Source: a virus
IMG/VR virus record: IMGVR_UViG_3300033144_004167
Location: 1 to 23,949 of that record
Length of the DNA: 23,949 bases
Reading direction: 5' to 3' (one strand)
Positions 13,263 through 21,840 of this stretch are shown here, piece after piece (position 1 is the stretch's first letter; every line of letters starts with the position of its first letter). The notes beneath the pieces were generated by a model. The model searched no databases. It worked only from the letters and a program-made list of their open reading frames with translations, and was not told where the DNA came from. A program made the position numbers and the translations under genes.

Positions 13263-14731
13263 TTTCTGGAGACGCCAGGAAGTTTAACCGGACAATGGGA
13301 CAGGTTAAGAATACGGCGAAGCGTACCGCGAAAGGCTTGGCGGTTTTGGGCGTCGCCGGTATCGCCAAAGCGACGAAAGACGCCGCGGAGTTTCAGACGC
13401 AATTGGCAGAAATCGGAACGCTTGGCGGATTCGCCGAAAAGGAACTGAAAGGCGTCGGCGATCAATTGTTGACGCTTGGCAGTGAATTAGGCGCGACGAC
13501 TACCGAATTGACCGGCGGCTTATATCAAGCGCTTTCGGCTGGCGTTCCAAAAGGTAACGCGCTGGAATTCCTGGAAACTTCCGTTCGCGCCGCGAAGGCT
13601 GGTATTTCGGATACCGAAACGGCGGTCGACGGACTGACGACCGTGATAAACGCTTACGGACTGGAGTCCAGCGACGCCGGTAAAATTTCCGATCAGTTCT
13701 TCGCAACCGTCAAAGCCGGTAAAACGACCTTCGGCGAACTGTCTTCGAATATCGGTAAAGTCGCGACGACCGCGGCGACGGTCGGCGTTTCGACGGAAGA
13801 ACTTTTCGCGTCTTTCGCGACGCTCACGAAACAAGGTCTTTCGACCGAAGAGGCGACGACGCGAATTTCCGCGGCGATTTCGTCGCTACTGAAACCGGCG
13901 CCAGCGCTTACGAAGGTCTTGGACAAACTTGGATTCGCAAGCGGCGAAGCGGCAGTGAAGCAATTAGGCTTTCAAGGCGCCTTGGACGCGGTCGCGAATA
14001 ATGTCGACAACAACAACAAAGAAATCGCGAAGCTATTTCCAAGCGTTCGCGCGCTTGGCGGCGTCTTGTCGCTTACCGGCGCGAAGGCGAAGCTTGCCGC
14101 CGGAGACTTGCAAGCCTTGAAGAATTCAAGCGGAGCGACGGACGCGGCGTTCGCGATTCTTGCGAATACCGGCGCGAACACTTTCGCCAAGCTACAAGCG
14201 ACCGCGAAGAAATTATCCGTAACGGTCGGGAACGAAACGCTTCCGATAATAAACGAAGAACTGAAAAACCTTAACGAATTCCTGGCGACCGAAGAATCCG
14301 GACAACTTTTCCGCGATCTTGCCGACGGCGCCGCCGGAGCGCTCCAGGTAGTGAAAACGCTTGTCGGCGGAATTAATGAAATCGGTAAACTACTCGCGAA
14401 GATTGATCCGAAACGCGCGATCGCTTCCGCCTTCCCTGGCGGAACGCTGGCGCTGGACTTGGCCGAAAAGCTTGGATTCGAACCGAAGATCGGCGGCGCG
14501 CCGTCTTCGCTTGGCGAAGCCGTTACCGACGAACAAGTGACCGCGGCGCGGGAAGTCTTGCAAGGGAACCAAGTCCTGCAAGGCGCGACGACGACCGGTC
14601 AGTTTTTACGCGCGAAGGTTATCGAAGACTTTTTGCGCGCTGGCAGTACGGATAGCCTTTCGACGCTCCAGAATATCGAACGGCTTATGGATCAGAGATT
14701 ACCAGCCGCAACACAAGGCGCGACGCAATAA
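13235..14731 (+). CDS. Tail tape measure protein
   Basis: A 498-residue protein that sets tail length. The TP901-type core (about residues 45-300) is clear: AAEFQTQLAEIGTLGG, YQALSAGVPKGNALEFLE, AAKAGISDTETAVDGLTTVI, ATVKAGKTTFGELSSNIGKV and FASFATLTKQGLSTEEATTR. Helical and Ala/Gly-rich sequence follows, with no peptidase or lysozyme domain. AAGGA about 10 bases upstream marks the ATG at 13235; a longer frame from 13154 overlaps the chaperone extension. At about 0.15 nm per residue (general rule) the tail would be roughly 75 nm, short for a siphovirus. The stop overlaps the next start (TAATG). Confidence 0.9.
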   Translation: MGKQELRAVISGDARKFNRTMGQVKNTAKRTAKGLAVLGVAGIAKATKDAAEFQTQLAEIGTLGGFAEKELKGVGDQLLTLGSELGATTTELTGGLYQALSAGVPKGNALEFLETSVRAAKAGISDTETAVDGLTTVINAYGLESSDAGKISDQFFATVKAGKTTFGELSSNIGKVATTAATVGVSTEELFASFATLTKQGLSTEEATTRISAAISSLLKPAPALTKVLDKLGFASGEAAVKQLGFQGALDAVANNVDNNNKEIAKLFPSVRALGGVLSLTGAKAKLAAGDLQALKNSSGATDAAFAILANTGANTFAKLQATAKKLSVTVGNETLPIINEELKNLNEFLATEESGQLFRDLADGAAGALQVVKTLVGGINEIGKLLAKIDPKRAIASAFPGGTLALDLAEKLGFEPKIGGAPSSLGEAVTDEQVTAAREVLQGNQVLQGATTTGQFLRAKVIEDFLRAGSTDSLSTLQNIERLMDQRLPAATQGATQ

Positions 14732-15507
14732 TGGCGAAACTTATAAACGTTCCGAACTTCACGATTTCTTCGCTTCCTGGCGGCGGCGGCGACTTTCCGG
14801 TTTCGGTTCTTCGTGATTCTTTCCAGGCTTCCAACGAACGCCGGTCGCTTCGCGAAGACCGAACCGCGGACGCTCCGGCGGTCGTCACGATCGGGACTTC
14901 GGAAACGAAATACAATTCGCCTTCCGGCGGACTGAATAACCTTACCGACGCCGACTTTAACCGGCTACTTGCCGAAATCCAAATCCCAAGCTTTACGAAG
15001 GATCAGTTACCAGCCGGACAACGGTTCGTCGTTTCTATCGAAGGGCGTTCGACTGGCGGCGCCTGGAGTCCAGTCGCGACGATTACGATCGAAGGAACCG
15101 ACGAAACTACGGAACCGACTACAATCCAGTATCGACCGTCGGTCGGATCGCTTGTCGACGATCTTCGCGGTTCCGTTTCCCGCGTCGGCGGAACCGGTAC
15201 GAAAGCGGCGGAACTGGAATTGCGAGTTTTCTACGCCGCCGATCAAGTTCGGCAGGTTCGTTATATTACCGGTCATATTTTAGTCACGACGGAATCGACG
15301 ACAAGTTCGGCGTTCGAACAATTTATCGGGCAAAACTTCGTAACGAATCCAATTTTTTACTACGGTCGACTGACCGGTTCCGGACTTGTCGCCAGGACTT
15401 ACGGCGGCGCCTGGGTAATTATCCGGATCGACGTCGACGACAACCAGGATTCGACTTCGCTTGTTCGCTTATCGATGGAACAAGTCGGCGACTGGCGGGA
15501 CGTGTAA
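14731..15507 (+). CDS. Hypothetical distal tail protein
   Basis: A 258-residue beta-rich protein immediately after the tape measure gene, in the position of a distal tail or tail-tip protein. Segments include RFVVSIEGRSTGGAWSPVAT, ELELRVFYAADQVRQVRYI and GGAWVIIRIDVDDN, alternating strands with few helices. I recognise no family. It starts in a TAATG overlap with the tape measure gene, so expression is coupled. Its C-terminus (SMEQVGDWRDV) is followed 2 bases later by the next ATG. Tail role from position; chemistry unknown. Confidence 0.6.
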   Translation: MAKLINVPNFTISSLPGGGGDFPVSVLRDSFQASNERRSLREDRTADAPAVVTIGTSETKYNSPSGGLNNLTDADFNRLLAEIQIPSFTKDQLPAGQRFVVSIEGRSTGGAWSPVATITIEGTDETTEPTTIQYRPSVGSLVDDLRGSVSRVGGTGTKAAELELRVFYAADQVRQVRYITGHILVTTESTTSSAFEQFIGQNFVTNPIFYYGRLTGSGLVARTYGGAWVIIRIDVDDNQDSTSLVRLSMEQVGDWRDV

Positions 15508-15509
15508 TA

Positions 15510-15983
15510 ATGGCGACGGAACCAGGGCAAAAACTCCCCCCCCGCGGTCGACCGATTCGCCAGCCGTCGACCGGCTGGTCGGACTCGAAAGACTTGGCGC
15601 AACTTTGGCGGCTACTTGGAAACATTCGAAGCGACGACGAATCCAGGTTGTCGGTTCGCTATTCTGGAAACGGAATCGTCTTGTCGCCGCTTGTCGAACC
15701 GTCTTCGCCAGGAAGACGGACGACCGCCGGTTCGACGATCTTTCCGGCGCGTATCGGCGCGAAGGTTACGGCGAACGGAAACACGAACGAATACCTTTGC
15801 GACGTGTGGACGGGCGGTCGCTTCCAGGACGACGGTTCCGAAATCAATCCGGCGCCGGTCGAAGACGCGACTTTGTTCATTCTACAAGTAAACGGATCGT
15901 ATATCGTTCCCAACGGAACTTGGGTTTATGCGTTGGCGATCGGCGGACATTACGAAGCACAGATCCCCGTATGGCTTTGTTAA
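15510..15983 (+). CDS. Hypothetical tail-associated protein with C8 tract
   Basis: A 157-residue product without a recognised family. The N-terminus is Pro/Arg-rich and the remainder beta-like (RLSVRYSGNGIVLSPLV, ATLFILQVNGSYIVPNGTWV). It may pack with the flanking tail proteins. Codons 9-12 contain eight consecutive C bases (15536-15543) through CTC-CCC-CCC-CGC, codons otherwise avoided in this genome. The ATG follows the previous stop by 2 bases, without a good ribosome site. The last 13 bases overlap the next gene. Confidence 0.55.
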   Translation: MATEPGQKLPPRGRPIRQPSTGWSDSKDLAQLWRLLGNIRSDDESRLSVRYSGNGIVLSPLVEPSSPGRRTTAGSTIFPARIGAKVTANGNTNEYLCDVWTGGRFQDDGSEINPAPVEDATLFILQVNGSYIVPNGTWVYALAIGGHYEAQIPVWLC

Positions 15984-17248
15984 CTCCGGCAGATATAACC
16001 GACTGGAACGCCGTCGGCATGGACTGGTCGCCGCCGTCGTCGACGAACTGTCGTCCGCTGGAATGGAAGTACGTCGAAGCGCTTAGACAAGCGACGCTCG
16101 AACGAATGGAAGTCCATCGAAGCGGAACAAGTGAAGTCGGCGGAATAAACAGTTCGACGCCGACTTCGAATCGCCTTCGGCTTATCCGGCGAAACATTCT
16201 TCCGACCGAAGTTTTTCCCGTTCCGCCGGACGACCGGAATCCATACGGACGCGATCCGTTAGACGGAATCAGTTACAGCAATCCGCAAACGATCGCGCCA
16301 AGTACAAGCGGAATGGTCGGCGCGATCGATATAGCCATCAGAGTCATGATAGGACAAGCGGACGCATCTTTCGGCGGTTCGTTCGTCGATAGGCGGCGGA
16401 ACTGGGCAGTTCCGGCGGCTATCGGCAATTATGACGCGACGACCGGATTTCCATACTTGACTAAAAGCGCGATCGAAAACATTATCGGCGAACCGATCGA
16501 ATTCGCGACTTGCGGATCGCCTTCCACTTACAAGTGGGCGTATCATATGTACCGGATTCTTAATCTTATGGTTCACTATGGTTGCCGGATACAAATGGCT
16601 GGCGGCGGACTTGATCCGGCGGCGGAATCGACGGCGACGGTAACGAAGCGACCGGCTGGTTCGTGGTCGAACTTCGTAACCGGAACCGGCGTCGACTTGC
16701 CGTCGGCGCTGGCGGACTTGGCGGCGAACTGGAATTCGGCTTCGACTTCGTCTTTTACCCCTACCGGCGGATCGGACAACTACGCCAAATCGCAAACCTA
16801 CGCATTTTTCACGACTCAAGTCCGCGCGAACGCTCAAGAAACCGTCGGCGCCGGTTGCGCAAGTGTCGACATAGTTCCGACTTCGGCGGCTTATGCGGCC
16901 GACGTGGACTATTATTCGCGATCGCGGCGGATCGGTAATAACCTTATCGTCGGCGGATCGCCGCGCGTCTTCGATAATCAAGCACAAGATCCGACGCTTT
17001 CGGACGTCGAAAATCGTCTGACTTTCCTGGGAACCGTTCCGAAGATCGCAGGCAATAGGCATTGCCCGTCGCCGAAGATCGGCGATATATCGATCGCTCC
17101 GGACTTTTGTCCGACGGTCGGCACGACCTACGGCATCGAAGGCGGAACGCGCGGCCTGAATGCGTTAGCGCTTCCGGACGACTTGTCTCAAACGAATATT
17201 GGAATTCATCGATTCGACGTGGTCGACGGCTTCCGCTTCCAAGCATAG
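15971..17248 (+). CDS. Large tail/baseplate-type protein, unknown family
   Basis: A 425-residue protein. It starts MALLTPADITDWNAVGMDWS, followed by NCRPLEWKYVEALRQATLER, then many loops with Gly, Thr, Ser, Tyr and a few Cys. The central part (ADLAANWNSASTSSFTPTGG) is low-complexity, and the end (RGLNALALPDDLSQTNIGIH) is beta-like. It lies between tail-tip and fibre genes, so a tail hub, baseplate or fibre-attachment protein is possible. I place the start at the ATG at 15971, which overlaps the previous stop by 13 bases; the frame is open further upstream to 15461 but that part is the shadow of the previous gene. Confidence 0.6.
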   Translation: MALLTPADITDWNAVGMDWSPPSSTNCRPLEWKYVEALRQATLERMEVHRSGTSEVGGINSSTPTSNRLRLIRRNILPTEVFPVPPDDRNPYGRDPLDGISYSNPQTIAPSTSGMVGAIDIAIRVMIGQADASFGGSFVDRRRNWAVPAAIGNYDATTGFPYLTKSAIENIIGEPIEFATCGSPSTYKWAYHMYRILNLMVHYGCRIQMAGGGLDPAAESTATVTKRPAGSWSNFVTGTGVDLPSALADLAANWNSASTSSFTPTGGSDNYAKSQTYAFFTTQVRANAQETVGAGCASVDIVPTSAAYAADVDYYSRSRRIGNNLIVGGSPRVFDNQAQDPTLSDVENRLTFLGTVPKIAGNRHCPSPKIGDISIAPDFCPTVGTTYGIEGGTRGLNALALPDDLSQTNIGIHRFDVVDGFRFQA

Positions 17249-17256
17249 GGTAAGAA

Positions 17257-18105
17257 ATGCAAATTTTAGCGATCAGACATAATACGACGACCGGCGAAAC
17301 TACCGACTTCACCGGACAGCTACAACAAGAAATCGCCAGCGTGAACGGCGACGTCGTCTTGATCGCGGCGCAATTGATACAACAAGACTTGGACGGAACG
17401 ACGATCGAACAAGACTTGTCCGGCGTCTTGTCGCTACGCGCGACCGTCGGGAACGATCGCCAGGAGGGAACCGCCGTCCTGGCTTTTCAGGACGTATACA
17501 ATAACGGATCGCTTCCCCTAAACGAAGACCTTTCGACGGGTAAGGTTACTTGGCTGGTTTCGCTGAACGATCCTTCCATCGTTGCCGAACTGGATACAAA
17601 CGAATTTATCGACGTCGTCTTGGAATTCACGATCTTGACCGCGGACAACTATCCGCAAACCCTGGCGCAAATTCCATACCGGATATATGCGCAAGTTGAT
17701 AACGGCGCCGTCGGCGTTCCGCCGCCGTCTTCGCCGACTTATTATACCGCCGTCGAAATCGACGCGCTTGTCGCCGGTTGCCTATCTCCGGCGAACTATA
17801 TCGCGCCGCTTTTCTTGTCGGTCGACACGATACTTTCCGGAATCGCTGGACTTCAACACATATTCGTCGACACGTCCGCCGGACTGGTAACGATTACGCT
17901 TCCGCAAAGCGTGAGCGTCGACGAAAAGTTTTCGCCGGTAATTGTCAACGTCGGAACCGGAACGCTTCGGATCGCGACGCAGTTCGGCGATCAGCTAAAC
18001 GATCAGCCGTCGCCGTTAGATATACTGGCGCAATATGCGGCGATAGCGCTTTACAACGATCCGACGAACTTCCGATACCTTTCGCCGCTTATGGTGGTTC
18101 CGTAA
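17257..18105 (+). CDS. Baseplate/fibre protein with BppU-like N-terminus
   Basis: A 282-residue protein of two regions. Residues 1-150 are beta-rich (GDVVLIAAQLIQQDLDGTTI, FIDVVLEFTILTADNYPQTL, IPYRIYAQVDNG) and recall N-terminal domains of baseplate upper or fibre-connecting proteins. A Pro/Ser linker (VPPPSSPTYY) follows. Residues about 199-278 form a beta domain that reappears in the next gene product, with shared GLQ-I-VDT, VT-TL, SPV-VNVGT and ATQFG. GGGTAAG upstream supports the ATG. A link between tail tip and receptor-binding fibre is likely; the BppU resemblance is weak and from pattern only. Confidence 0.55.
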   Translation: MQILAIRHNTTTGETTDFTGQLQQEIASVNGDVVLIAAQLIQQDLDGTTIEQDLSGVLSLRATVGNDRQEGTAVLAFQDVYNNGSLPLNEDLSTGKVTWLVSLNDPSIVAELDTNEFIDVVLEFTILTADNYPQTLAQIPYRIYAQVDNGAVGVPPPSSPTYYTAVEIDALVAGCLSPANYIAPLFLSVDTILSGIAGLQHIFVDTSAGLVTITLPQSVSVDEKFSPVIVNVGTGTLRIATQFGDQLNDQPSPLDILAQYAAIALYNDPTNFRYLSPLMVVP

Positions 18106-18465
18106 ATGTCCGTCACGCCGTCCGATTTCTTTTTGACGATTCCGGAAGTCTTGTCGCGCGCCGTTCCTGGCGACGACTATATTTCGCGCGTCGACTTGGC
18201 GGCAGACGCGCCGGTTTCTTCGGTGAACGGTTTACAATTGATCGTCGTCGACACGACCGGCGGCGTCGTTACCGTTACCCTGGACGCCGCAAACTTGGCG
18301 CCGCCGAAGTATTCGCCGGTCGTGATAAACGTAGGAACGAACGACGTCGTCGTCGAAGGCGTAATTAACGGAATAACTGATCCGACAATCGCGACGCAAT
18401 TCGGCGGAATGTCTATTCTTAACAATAACGGCGCATATGTCGCAGGCTTGAAGGTGCAACCGTGA
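18106..18465 (+). CDS. Small fibre-type protein, paralogue of preceding domain
   Basis: A 119-residue product whose residues 41-117 repeat the C-terminal domain of the preceding protein: NGLQLIVVDTTGGVVTVTL, SPVVINVGT and TIATQFGGMSILNNNGAYV. The ATG follows the previous stop directly. The N-terminal 40 residues are unique. Its stop overlaps the GTG start of the fibre gene. A stand-alone copy suggests that it assembles with, or competes with, the same domain in its neighbour on the baseplate. Function is inferred from the duplication. Confidence 0.6.
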   Translation: MSVTPSDFFLTIPEVLSRAVPGDDYISRVDLAADAPVSSVNGLQLIVVDTTGGVVTVTLDAANLAPPKYSPVVINVGTNDVVVEGVINGITDPTIATQFGGMSILNNNGAYVAGLKVQP

Positions 18466-19895
18466 GTAAAAAACCAGTATTAACAGACGAACAAACCGGC
18501 GAAGTAATCGGCGGCGGACTGGCGAAGGCGAATCCGAACGCTTCGGTTAATCCAACCGTTACCGACGACGATTCCGCCGGTTACGCGATCGGTTCCGTAT
18601 GGCTGAACGCGACGACCGGCGTTTCGTTCAATTGTACCGACGCGACGACCGGCGCCGCCGTATGGATCGCGATCGGCGGCGGCGCGGCTGATATGGAAAA
18701 AGCGACCTATGATCCGACAAGCGTCGAAGACGACGCCTTCGATATGGACAATATGGCGGAAGGCGCGACGACTAAAATACTGACCGATACGGAACGCGCG
18801 GCGATCGCCGCGAATAGCGGTTTCGTTTCCGGCGACGGCGCCAGTAATACAAGCCACCGGACGACCGTAACCGGAAACCCTCACGCGGTTAGCGGCGACG
18901 AATTGAATTCCGACGCCCAACCAGCCGGAAAGATCATCGAAACCGACGGCGCCGGAGGCTTCGTGTATTTGGATACGCCGTCCGGCGGCGGAACGGCTGG
19001 CGGCGCGAACCGACAAATTCAGATAAACGATTCCGGATCGTTTGGCGCCGACGCAAATTTCCAGATTACCGCCGACGCTGGCTTGGCTTGCACGTATAAA
19101 GACGCGTCGCAAACCAGTTTCCAGCAAAACAACGAAGGGAAGGGCTGTATTCAGTTCGGCGCGAATATCGGAACCTATTCGAACGGATCAAATCGAATAA
19201 TCGGATCGAACGGGACGACGGCGCGCGGTTCGCTTAGTTTCGGTTGCTTGAATAGTCGCGTAAATTACGGCTGTTATTTGCAGGCACGCGGTAAGGGCTG
19301 TTTCGCTGGCGGCTACGCGGGAACCAGTACCGGATACGTAAACGGCGGCCAATATTTGCAGACTTCCAACGTCGAAGGCGCTTTCGCGTTCGGTTGTCTA
19401 TATATGGACGCAAGCGGTTACGGTCGTATTGAAAGCGAAGCGAACGGCGCGGTCGTTATGGGATACGCGAAGAACGAAGCCGAACTGAAGGCGGAATCCG
19501 GCGGCGTCGGATCGTTCGTCTTCGGACATTGCGACGGAAGCGGCGCGACGCGTTCGATAAAGACACAAGGGAAAGGCGCTTTCGCGCTAGGCTTTACGGA
19601 CGGATTGAGCATATTGGCAAGCGGCGACGGTTCGGTCGCGTGGAATAATGGCGCGAACGCTACCGCGGCTGGCGCGTTTATGCTCAATCGCGGAACCAAT
19701 AGCGTCGCGGATTCCGTCAAGTTTGGCGGCGCCGGTTACGGCGGCGAATTGCATATTTTAGGCGGATCGCAATACGCCGATCCAGGTTCGCCGGTAAACG
19801 GTCAAATGTGGGCGACCTATAATTTCTATTATGCGACTCACGCGATCAAGTGTCGCGTTAATGGCGTAACGAAAGACTTTACCAACATTCCATAA
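18462..19895 (+). CDS. Tail fibre with YadA-like G-x-F-x-G repeats
   Basis: A 477-residue receptor-binding type fibre. Residues about 38-71 (GYAIGSVWLNATTGVSFNC) form a domain common at fibre N-termini. Residues 131-143 carry the collar-like motif HRTTVTGNPHAVS. From 226 to 411 at least nine repeats follow at about 15-30 residue spacing, with core G-(A/C/S)-F-x-x-G: GKGCIQFG, GKGCFAGG, EGAFAFGC, NGAVVMGY, VGSFVFGH, GKGAFALGF and others. This resembles the beta-roll heads of YadA-type adhesins and implies a trimeric fibre. The C-terminus (GQMWATYNFYYATHAIKCR) is a capping domain. It starts with GTG in a GTGA overlap. Confidence 0.75.
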   Translation: MSKKPVLTDEQTGEVIGGGLAKANPNASVNPTVTDDDSAGYAIGSVWLNATTGVSFNCTDATTGAAVWIAIGGGAADMEKATYDPTSVEDDAFDMDNMAEGATTKILTDTERAAIAANSGFVSGDGASNTSHRTTVTGNPHAVSGDELNSDAQPAGKIIETDGAGGFVYLDTPSGGGTAGGANRQIQINDSGSFGADANFQITADAGLACTYKDASQTSFQQNNEGKGCIQFGANIGTYSNGSNRIIGSNGTTARGSLSFGCLNSRVNYGCYLQARGKGCFAGGYAGTSTGYVNGGQYLQTSNVEGAFAFGCLYMDASGYGRIESEANGAVVMGYAKNEAELKAESGGVGSFVFGHCDGSGATRSIKTQGKGAFALGFTDGLSILASGDGSVAWNNGANATAAGAFMLNRGTNSVADSVKFGGAGYGGELHILGGSQYADPGSPVNGQMWATYNFYYATHAIKCRVNGVTKDFTNIP

Positions 19896-19918
19896 ACGAA
19901 AGGGAAGGACGACAACAA

Positions 19919-20233
19919 ATGCCAAGAACTCCGAAAAAGAAACTCGCGACTTCGAATCCGCTAACGGTTCCAGCCGTCGCCGAAGAGACTTTCGATAGTG
20001 TCTTCGTAAAACGCGCGATCTTCGTCCAGGAACCGGACGGCGTCGGACACCTTCGCGCCTGGGTAATCCCTTGCCGCGACGACGGTAACGGCGGCGTCGA
20101 ATGCGCCGCGGAATCCGAAGTCCGCGTCGTGAACGTCGCCGGTATTGTCGCAACTGCCGACGGAAACGAAAACACGAACGAAGCGCTTTTCGTCGAAGCG
20201 CTGGAAGACTTAGTCGAAGCCGCCGAAGCCTAA
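19919..20233 (+). CDS. Hypothetical protein after tail fibre
   Basis: A 104-residue acidic protein with a basic start (MPRTPKKK). The middle has strands FVKRAIFVQEPDGVGHLRAW and VRVVNVAGIVA, with Cys53 and Cys62 flanking a Gly-rich turn, and an acidic helix ends the protein (ALFVEALEDLVEAAEA). No family is recognised. AAGGGAAGG upstream is a good ribosome binding site. It lies between the fibre and sulfotransferase genes, so a small fibre-assembly or virion protein is possible. The next ATG starts 3 bases after its stop, with no Shine-Dalgarno, suggesting coupling. Confidence 0.5.
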   Translation: MPRTPKKKLATSNPLTVPAVAEETFDSVFVKRAIFVQEPDGVGHLRAWVIPCRDDGNGGVECAAESEVRVVNVAGIVATADGNENTNEALFVEALEDLVEAAEA

Positions 20234-20236
20234 GCC

Positions 20237-21094
20237 ATGAAACAAACTGTCGGGAAACAGCTACACGCGATCGGCGGACTTCCGCGATCCGGTTCCACTC
20301 TATTATGCAACCTATTAAACCAAAATTCGCGCTTCCTGGCTTCGTCGACTTCGGCGCTTCCTGGCTTCGTTCGCGGCTTGTCGGCGATCGCTTCGGAACG
20401 GATCGAAGTTCGCAACTTGCTGGAAAGGTTTCCGGATCAGACCGTCGCGCGGCTGAACCATTCCGTCGGCGCCTTTTGCGCCGCTTGGTACGGCTGGACG
20501 GACGCGGACTTCGTATTCGACAAGTCGCGCGGCTGGAACGATCAGACGACGGCGTTTCGGGACTTGAATCCTGGCGGCGTCTTGTTCGTCATTGTTCGCG
20601 ACTTGCGCGCGGTCTTCGCCAGCGTCGAAAAGCAAGATCGGAAGTCCGGTCTTTTCCGGTCGTCGCCGACGACGATCGCCGACCGATACCGCGGCGCGTT
20701 CGCGGCGGACGGCGTTATCGGCGCGCCGCTTCGGGGAGTTATGTCGATCGTCGATCAGCGACCGGAAAACGTCTACTATATCCGATTCGAAGACTTAGTC
20801 CGGCGACCGGCGGAAATGCTTTCCAACATATACGCCAGGATCGGCGCGGAACCTTTCGAACACGACTTCGCGAACGTGGAGAATACGGCGATCGATCCGG
20901 ACGGCTACTATTTGCACAAGTTCCCGCACGAAGGAACCGGCGCCGTCGAAGTCCGTCCGGAGTCTTGGCCGGAAATCCTTCCGGACTGGATCGCCGCGGA
21001 CATTATGAAAGCCGCCGCGCCTTATAACGAATTCTTCAAGTATGGCGCGCCGCCGCCGTCACAACAAAAAAAAGAAAGGGAGTCCACGAAATGA
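20237..21094 (+). CDS. Sulfotransferase family protein
   Basis: A 285-residue protein with the PAPS-dependent sulfotransferase fold. The N-terminal strand and P-loop-like 5'-phosphosulfate loop is GGLPRSGSTLL (residues 13-23). The 3'-phosphate site is VIVRDLRAVFAS (118-129), with Arg121 and Ser129. The C-terminal YYIRFEDLVRRPAEMLSNIY (180-199) is the usual RYEDL-type helix. FDKSRGWND (94-102) also occurs in bacterial relatives. Length is normal. The reaction would move sulfate from PAPS to an acceptor, probably a glycan, that cannot be named here. It lies between tail fibre and envelope genes, and its codon pattern is that of the phage. The ATG at 20237 has no Shine-Dalgarno and probably depends on the upstream gene. 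Confidence 0.88.
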   Translation: MKQTVGKQLHAIGGLPRSGSTLLCNLLNQNSRFLASSTSALPGFVRGLSAIASERIEVRNLLERFPDQTVARLNHSVGAFCAAWYGWTDADFVFDKSRGWNDQTTAFRDLNPGGVLFVIVRDLRAVFASVEKQDRKSGLFRSSPTTIADRYRGAFAADGVIGAPLRGVMSIVDQRPENVYYIRFEDLVRRPAEMLSNIYARIGAEPFEHDFANVENTAIDPDGYYLHKFPHEGTGAVEVRPESWPEILPDWIAADIMKAAAPYNEFFKYGAPPPSQQKKERESTK

Positions 21095-21840
21095 AACCGA
21101 AAACCAAACTAGTAGCCTTCGCGCTTGTCCTGGCGTCCGTCTTGCTTGCCGGATGCGGCGCGACTGGAAGCCTTGCGCGTAGCGACCGCGCCGACCGGAA
21201 CCGCGTCGCGCCGACCGATCGCGACCGCGACGTTTTGTTGGCGGCGATCGCCAAGAATCAGACGGCACTAGGCGCGAAGATCGATTCGAATATCGAAAAA
21301 GGCTTGGTAATCAAAAACGAAACCGAAGACTTCGCGCGCGACACGAAAGGCGAAGTCGTCGTTATCGAACTGGCGGACGGAACTAAGTCCACGATCGCCA
21401 CGAAATCGACGATCGACGTTCGACTGAATTCATTTCACGAACTGGCGCAACAATTGGAAGGCTTCGAACTGGACGTCGCGACGCGATCGACGGCGCAAGT
21501 CGGGACGAATCAAGTATTCGGCGCGTCCGGATTCGACGGACTAAGGCTTCGAATTAATAACGCTGGCGGCGCCGGACTAAAGTCCGACAACATTCGCGCG
21601 CTTTCGGAAGGTCGAGCCGTTGAAAAGTCCGCCGCCGCTAAAGCCGCGGTCGAAGCGATCCGCGCGCGCTGGGAAGGTCTTCGCGGACTCACGATCGAAC
21701 TATCGAACGGCGCGCGCGGGATTATTCGCGAAGTGAATTCCGTTACGCCTATGGGCGTCGGACGCGCCGCGGTCGAAATGGTCTTGGAAAACGAAGACGG
21801 CGAAACCGAAACGGCTATCGAAACGGTTCCGATCGAATGA
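21091..21840 (+). CDS. Lipoprotein of envelope cassette
   Basis: A 249-residue protein with a classical lipoprotein signal: MKPKTK, a hydrophobic stretch and lipobox LAGC with Cys22. Gly follows the Cys, compatible with outer-membrane sorting in Gram-negative hosts. The mature part has an Arg/Asp-rich segment (SDRADRNRVAPTDRDRD) then mixed helices and strands (GEVVVIELADGTKSTIATKS, RGLTIELSNGARGIIREV). No enzyme motif is seen. It starts in an ATGA overlap with the sulfotransferase gene, with its own AAAGGGAG site, and ends in another with the nuclease-like gene. It could serve as an outer spanin-like or exclusion factor; unproven. Confidence 0.7.
   Translation: MKPKTKLVAFALVLASVLLAGCGATGSLARSDRADRNRVAPTDRDRDVLLAAIAKNQTALGAKIDSNIEKGLVIKNETEDFARDTKGEVVVIELADGTKSTIATKSTIDVRLNSFHELAQQLEGFELDVATRSTAQVGTNQVFGASGFDGLRLRINNAGGAGLKSDNIRALSEGRAVEKSAAAKAAVEAIRARWEGLRGLTIELSNGARGIIREVNSVTPMGVGRAAVEMVLENEDGETETAIETVPIE

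Noticed and set aside
15461-15970. Upstream extension of the 425-residue tail protein
   Set aside because: The added residues are the shadow of the 157-residue gene (Arg-rich). The ATG at 15971 begins normal sequence.
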